A DNA stretch of 8,919 bases from a bacterium (GTDB lineage Bacteria > Elusimicrobiota > Elusimicrobia > Elusimicrobiales > UBA9959): assembly GCA_021845705.1 (NCBI GenBank), contig JAJZVJ010000067.1, positions 1 to 8,919 on the forward strand, read 5' to 3'. This document shows, piece by piece, positions 6,340 to 8,919 of the stretch (position 1 is its first letter; the number at the start of each line of letters is the position of its first letter). Under the pieces are notes generated by a model. The model did not search any database. It was not told the DNA's origin and saw only the letters and a program-made list of their open reading frames with translations. The position numbers and the translations under genes are program-made.

Positions 6340-6873
6340 ATGGCGCAAAAAAGGATGGTTTTTATCTTCGCCGCGGCGGCCTTCACGGCTTTGGCGGGCT
6401 GCTCCGGGCAGGTTCCGCAGCAACCCGCGCCTGCAGGCGGCTTCTCGCTGGTTTCAGATTCTTTTCATGCCGATTCGGAGATCCCGTCCGAATTCACCTG
6501 CGACGGGAAGAATACGCAGCCGGCGCTGCGCTGGTCCAACCTTCCGTCCGGGACCCGGAGCCTGGCGCTGGTAGTGCGTGACCCGGACGCGCCCTCCGGG
6601 CATTTCCTGCACTGGGCCGTGGTGGATATCCCGCCCGTGGTCCCGGGGTTCGCCCTGGGGACCAGGCCGCCGGCCCGGGAACTGCGCAATGACGCCGGTA
6701 ATAACGGGTATACCGGTCCCTGCCCGCCTTCGGGCCGGCACCGCTACATCTTCACTCTTTACGCGCTTGACTCGGAGAGCTACGCCGGCGGTAATGCTCG
6801 GCTTGAAGACTACCTTGATCCAAGGTCTTTAGGCAAAGCCGTTCTTACCGGGCTGTACCAAAGGAAAAAATGA
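6340..6873 (+). CDS. PEBP-family (YbhB/YbcL-type) lipoprotein
   Basis: A 177-residue member of the phosphatidylethanolamine-binding protein family, bacterial YbhB/YbcL (Raf-kinase-inhibitor-like) branch. Residues 1-21 form a lipoprotein signal: charged start, hydrophobic stretch, and lipobox LAGC with Cys21 as the acylation site. Ser22 at +2 is compatible with outer-membrane sorting if the E. coli rule holds here. The mature part has the family anchors in order: FTCDGKNTQPALRW (52-65), DPDAPSG (81-87), HW (91-92), and GPCPPSGRHRY (126-136). The last, with D81 and H91, outlines the anion-binding pocket. AVLTGLYQRK closes the fold. GGGAGGG precedes the ATG. It is the first gene of a four-gene operon and its stop overlaps the cysE start as ATGA. 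The biochemical role of bacterial members is poorly known; small-ligand binding at the cell surface or periplasm is inference. Confidence 0.92.
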   Translation: MAQKRMVFIFAAAAFTALAGCSGQVPQQPAPAGGFSLVSDSFHADSEIPSEFTCDGKNTQPALRWSNLPSGTRSLALVVRDPDAPSGHFLHWAVVDIPPVVPGFALGTRPPARELRNDAGNNGYTGPCPPSGRHRYIFTLYALDSESYAGGNARLEDYLDPRSLGKAVLTGLYQRKK

Positions 6874-7490
6874 ACCTAGCGGAAGACATAAGGACAGTTT
6901 TCGAAAAGGACCCGGCGGCCAGGAGCCTGCCGGAAGTGCTGCTTTGCTACCCGGGGCTGCACGCCGTCTGGCTTTACCGGCCGGCGCATTGGCTTTGGGA
7001 GAGTGGGCTCTACTTTCCCGCCCGCCTGCTCTCCCACCTGGCCCGTTTCCTGACCGGGATAGAGATACACCCCGGCGCTAAAATAGGCCGCCGCTTCTTT
7101 ATAGACCACGGCATGGGCGTGGTGATAGGCGAGACCACGGAGATAGGCGACGACGTGCTGATGTACCAGGGCGTGGTGTTGGGCGGAACCTCCCTGGAAC
7201 ATAAAAAACGCCATCCCACCCTGGGCAGCGGGGTAGTGGTAGGCTCCGGAGCGATAATCCTCGGCGCCATTAAAATAGGCGACCGCTCGCGCATAGGGGC
7301 GGGCTCGGTGGTGCTGCAGGAAGTAGCCCCCGATACCACGGTTTTCGGCGTGCCGGCGCACGGCTCGCGCGGCGGGGCTCCCGGCAGGGCGCAGCTGGAC
7401 CACAACAAGCTTCCCGACTACTGCAGCGAAGAGATGCGCAGGGTGCAGGCGCAGATCGACCAGCTGAAAAAGGAGATAGTGCATAAATGA
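6870..7490 (+). CDS. cysE: Serine O-acetyltransferase, short form
   Basis: Transfers acetyl from acetyl-CoA to serine, giving O-acetylserine, the first step of cysteine synthesis. At 206 residues it is the short bacterial form; E. coli CysE has a longer N-terminal helical domain. The start of the catalytic unit (DPAARSLPEVLLCYPGLHAVWLYR, 14-37) is followed by a left-handed beta-helix of hexapeptide repeats (about 64-155). By alignment with E. coli CysE, D14 and D79 correspond to the serine-binding aspartates, H80 in DHGMGVVIGET to the catalytic His, and H115 in KRHPT to the second active-site His. YQGVVLGGTS (99-108) is the typical loop. The tail (about 185-204) looks like a charged helix and ends IVHK, not in isoleucine. 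The start overlaps the previous stop (ATGA) and has AAGGA upstream; its own stop overlaps cysK the same way, so the three genes are probably translationally coupled. Confidence 0.95.
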   Translation: MNLAEDIRTVFEKDPAARSLPEVLLCYPGLHAVWLYRPAHWLWESGLYFPARLLSHLARFLTGIEIHPGAKIGRRFFIDHGMGVVIGETTEIGDDVLMYQGVVLGGTSLEHKKRHPTLGSGVVVGSGAIILGAIKIGDRSRIGAGSVVLQEVAPDTTVFGVPAHGSRGGAPGRAQLDHNKLPDYCSEEMRRVQAQIDQLKKEIVHK

Positions 7491-8437
7491 AATACGCTCC
7501 CGACATGACGGGCCTTATAGGCCGTACCCCGCTGGTGAAGATCAACCGTCTGGCCCGGGGCAGTTCCGCCCTGCTGCTGGCCAAGCTGGAATTTTATAAT
7601 CCGACCTCAAGCGTAAAGGACAGGGCCGCCTGGGGCATGATAAAAGACGCCGAGGAAAGAGGCGTCCTTAAGCCGGGCGGCGTGGTGGTGGAGCCCACCA
7701 GCGGCAATACCGGCATAGCGCTCGCCTGGATCTGCGCTATCAGGGGCTACCGCCTGGTGCTCGCCATGCCCGAGACCATGAGCGTGGAGCGCCGCAAGAT
7801 CATGCAGGCCTTCGGCGCGCAGCTGGTTCTGACGCCGGGGCCGGCCGGGATGGCCGGGGCCGTCTCCAAGGCTGAAGAGATCCTTGCCGCCACCCCCGGG
7901 GCTTTCATGCCCGCCCAGTTCTCCAACCCCGCCAACCCGGCTATACACGAGGCCACCACGGCGGAGGAGATCTGGCAGGATACTGACGGAAAAATTGACG
8001 TTTTCGTGGGCGGGATAGGTACCGGCGGGACCATAACCGGCGTAGCGCGCGCGCTCAAAAAGCGGCGCCCGCAATTAAAGGTGATAGGCGTCGAGCCTTC
8101 CGCCTCACCGGTACTGAGCGGCGGGAAACCCGGCCCTCACAGGATCCAGGGCCTGGGCGCGAATTTTGTGCCTGAAATACTTCAGCGCGATCTTATAGAT
8201 ACGGTTGCGCCGGTCGGAGACGAGGATGCGGGCCTGATGGCCAGGCGCCTGATGAAAGAAGAGGGGATATTCTGCGGCATCTCTTCGGGCGCCGCCATCT
8301 GCGCCGCCGTCGCGGCCGCGGAAGATCCTGCGGCGGCGCGTAAGACCATAGTAGTGGTTCTTCCTGACACCGGGGAACGCTACCTGAGCACCTGGCTTTT
8401 CGAGGCGGTGCCCCCGGTAGGCAAGTCAGACCTTTAA
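7487..8437 (+). CDS. cysK: Cysteine synthase A (O-acetylserine sulfhydrylase)
   Basis: PLP-dependent enzyme that converts O-acetylserine and sulfide to cysteine, the step after CysE. The 316-residue length is normal for fold-type II cysteine synthases. The PLP lysine is K44 in NPTSSVKDRAAW, the substrate loop TSGNTG is at 71-76, the phosphate-binding glycine loop GTGGTITG at 178-185, the family signature GKPGPHRIQGLG at 213-224, the PLP ring-nitrogen serine in GISSGA (264-269), and PDTGERYLST at 293-302. SNPANPAIHEATT (146-158) is typical of CysK. The short, plain form without a CBS domain argues against cystathionine beta-synthase; CysK is favoured over CysM from the GKPGPH signature and the cysE linkage. 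The start overlaps cysE by four bases (ATGA), so substrate producer and consumer are made together. Confidence 0.95.
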   Translation: MKYAPDMTGLIGRTPLVKINRLARGSSALLLAKLEFYNPTSSVKDRAAWGMIKDAEERGVLKPGGVVVEPTSGNTGIALAWICAIRGYRLVLAMPETMSVERRKIMQAFGAQLVLTPGPAGMAGAVSKAEEILAATPGAFMPAQFSNPANPAIHEATTAEEIWQDTDGKIDVFVGGIGTGGTITGVARALKKRRPQLKVIGVEPSASPVLSGGKPGPHRIQGLGANFVPEILQRDLIDTVAPVGDEDAGLMARRLMKEEGIFCGISSGAAICAAVAAAEDPAAARKTIVVVLPDTGERYLSTWLFEAVPPVGKSDL

Positions 8438-8441
8438 GAAC

Positions 8442-8900
8442 ATGAAACTAGCCACTCTCTGCTACGTCAGGAAGAACGGGCGCACCCTTATGCTGCACCG
8501 CGTGAAAAAGATAGACGATGTCCACGAGGGGAAATGGAACGGCCTGGGCGGAAAGTTCGAGCCGGGGGAATCCCCGGAGGATTGCGTAAAGCGCGAGATA
8601 CTTGAGGAATCCGGCCTTAAGATAAAGAACCCGGCGCTGAAGGGTATCCTGACTTTTCCGGGTTTCGCCAAGGACGAGGACTGGTATGTTTTTGTTTTTA
8701 CCGCTTCAAGCTTCTCGGGCAGGCTGATAGAGTCCGATGAAGGCGACCTTGAGTGGATCAAAGACAGGGACCTGCTGAAACTGAACCTCTGGGAGGGGGA
8801 CAGGGTGTTCCTGCCACTGCTTAAGAGGCGCGGTCACTTCTCCGGGAAGTTCCATTATAAAAAAGGACGGCTGGCCCGCTACAGCGTGGAAAAATATTAA
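8442..8900 (+). CDS. MTH1-like Nudix hydrolase (probable 8-oxo-dGTP diphosphatase)
   Basis: A 152-residue Nudix hydrolase. The box is complete and canonical: G37, E43, R51, E52, E55, E56, G58, L59 in the GX5EX7REUXEEXGU pattern, with the glutamates binding the catalytic metal. Outside the box it resembles NUDT1/MTH1 more than E. coli MutT: KWNGLGGK (31-38), ESDE (97-100), LWEGD (116-120), FLPLL (123-127) and the C-terminal GKFHYK align with MTH1 segments. Its likely role is to hydrolyse oxidised purine nucleoside triphosphates such as 8-oxo-dGTP to monophosphates in the cytoplasm, cleaning the nucleotide pool. MTH1 uses N33, W117, D119 and D120 for the base; here N33, W117 and D120 are present but position 119 is Gly. 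It begins 4 bases after cysK with no strong Shine-Dalgarno, so it probably depends on coupling to upstream translation. Exact substrate is unproven. Confidence 0.9.
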   Translation: MKLATLCYVRKNGRTLMLHRVKKIDDVHEGKWNGLGGKFEPGESPEDCVKREILEESGLKIKNPALKGILTFPGFAKDEDWYVFVFTASSFSGRLIESDEGDLEWIKDRDLLKLNLWEGDRVFLPLLKRRGHFSGKFHYKKGRLARYSVEKY

Positions 8901-8919
8901 AACTGACCTGCGGCCGGTA

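Noticed and set aside
6250..6423. Longer N-terminus for ornithine carbamoyltransferase starting at 6423
   Set aside because: The extension crosses the divergent promoter and the PEBP start region. The ATG at 6249 has AAGGAGA and gives the exact family length.
6870..8074. Minus-strand open frames opposite cysE and cysK
   Set aside because: Both plus-strand genes are unmistakable and their ATGA junctions fix the frames; the antisense peptides show no family features.

Overview
This window reads as an ordinary chromosomal stretch of a GC-rich Gram-negative bacterium. Two features point to an outer membrane: a FadL/OmpP1-type barrel protein with a signal peptide, and a lipoprotein signal peptide. 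The mix of genes and the AT-rich promoters in a GC-rich background would fit an uncultured lineage such as Elusimicrobiota. That placement is a weak inference and rests on no marker gene. I see no mobile element, CRISPR array, rRNA or tRNA, and no gap longer than about 200 bases without a gene.

Layout, left to right. (1) 1-1013, minus: an MFS transporter of the organophosphate/sugar-phosphate (OPA, GlpT/UhpC-like) family, cut by the left edge. (2) 1014-1204: its promoter and a strong hairpin terminator. (3) 1205-2434, minus: FadL/OmpP1-type outer-membrane transporter. (4) 2526-3395, minus: a compact protein that is one seven-bladed WD40 propeller. (5) 3453-4742, plus: a second, unrelated MFS permease, divergent from the WD40 gene. 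(6) 4743-4843: a hairpin-rich intergenic stretch ending in a terminator that touches the stop codon of the convergent gene. (7) 4835-5206, minus: a stand-alone CheY-like receiver protein, 38 bases downstream of (8) 5245-6249, minus: ornithine carbamoyltransferase. (9) 6250-6339: a divergent promoter region with a palindromic -10 box. (10) 6340-8900, plus: a tight four-gene operon of a PEBP-family lipoprotein, serine O-acetyltransferase (cysE), cysteine synthase (cysK) and an MTH1-like Nudix hydrolase, with ATGA overlaps at the first two junctions and a 4-base gap at the third.

The best-understood unit is the cysE-cysK pair, which makes cysteine from serine via O-acetylserine. A lipoprotein of unknown biochemical role lies before it and a nucleotide-pool sanitising enzyme after it. 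The ornithine carbamoyltransferase serves arginine/ornithine metabolism. The other genes are transport proteins with unknown substrates.

I do not see a clear undescribed system. The most notable signals are a -10-centred AT-rich motif shared by all four promoter regions, the near-leaderless start of the second MFS gene, the make-up of the cysteine operon, a CysE lacking the C-terminal isoleucine normally used to bind CysK, and a possible orphan small RNA on the plus strand near 1078-1188.
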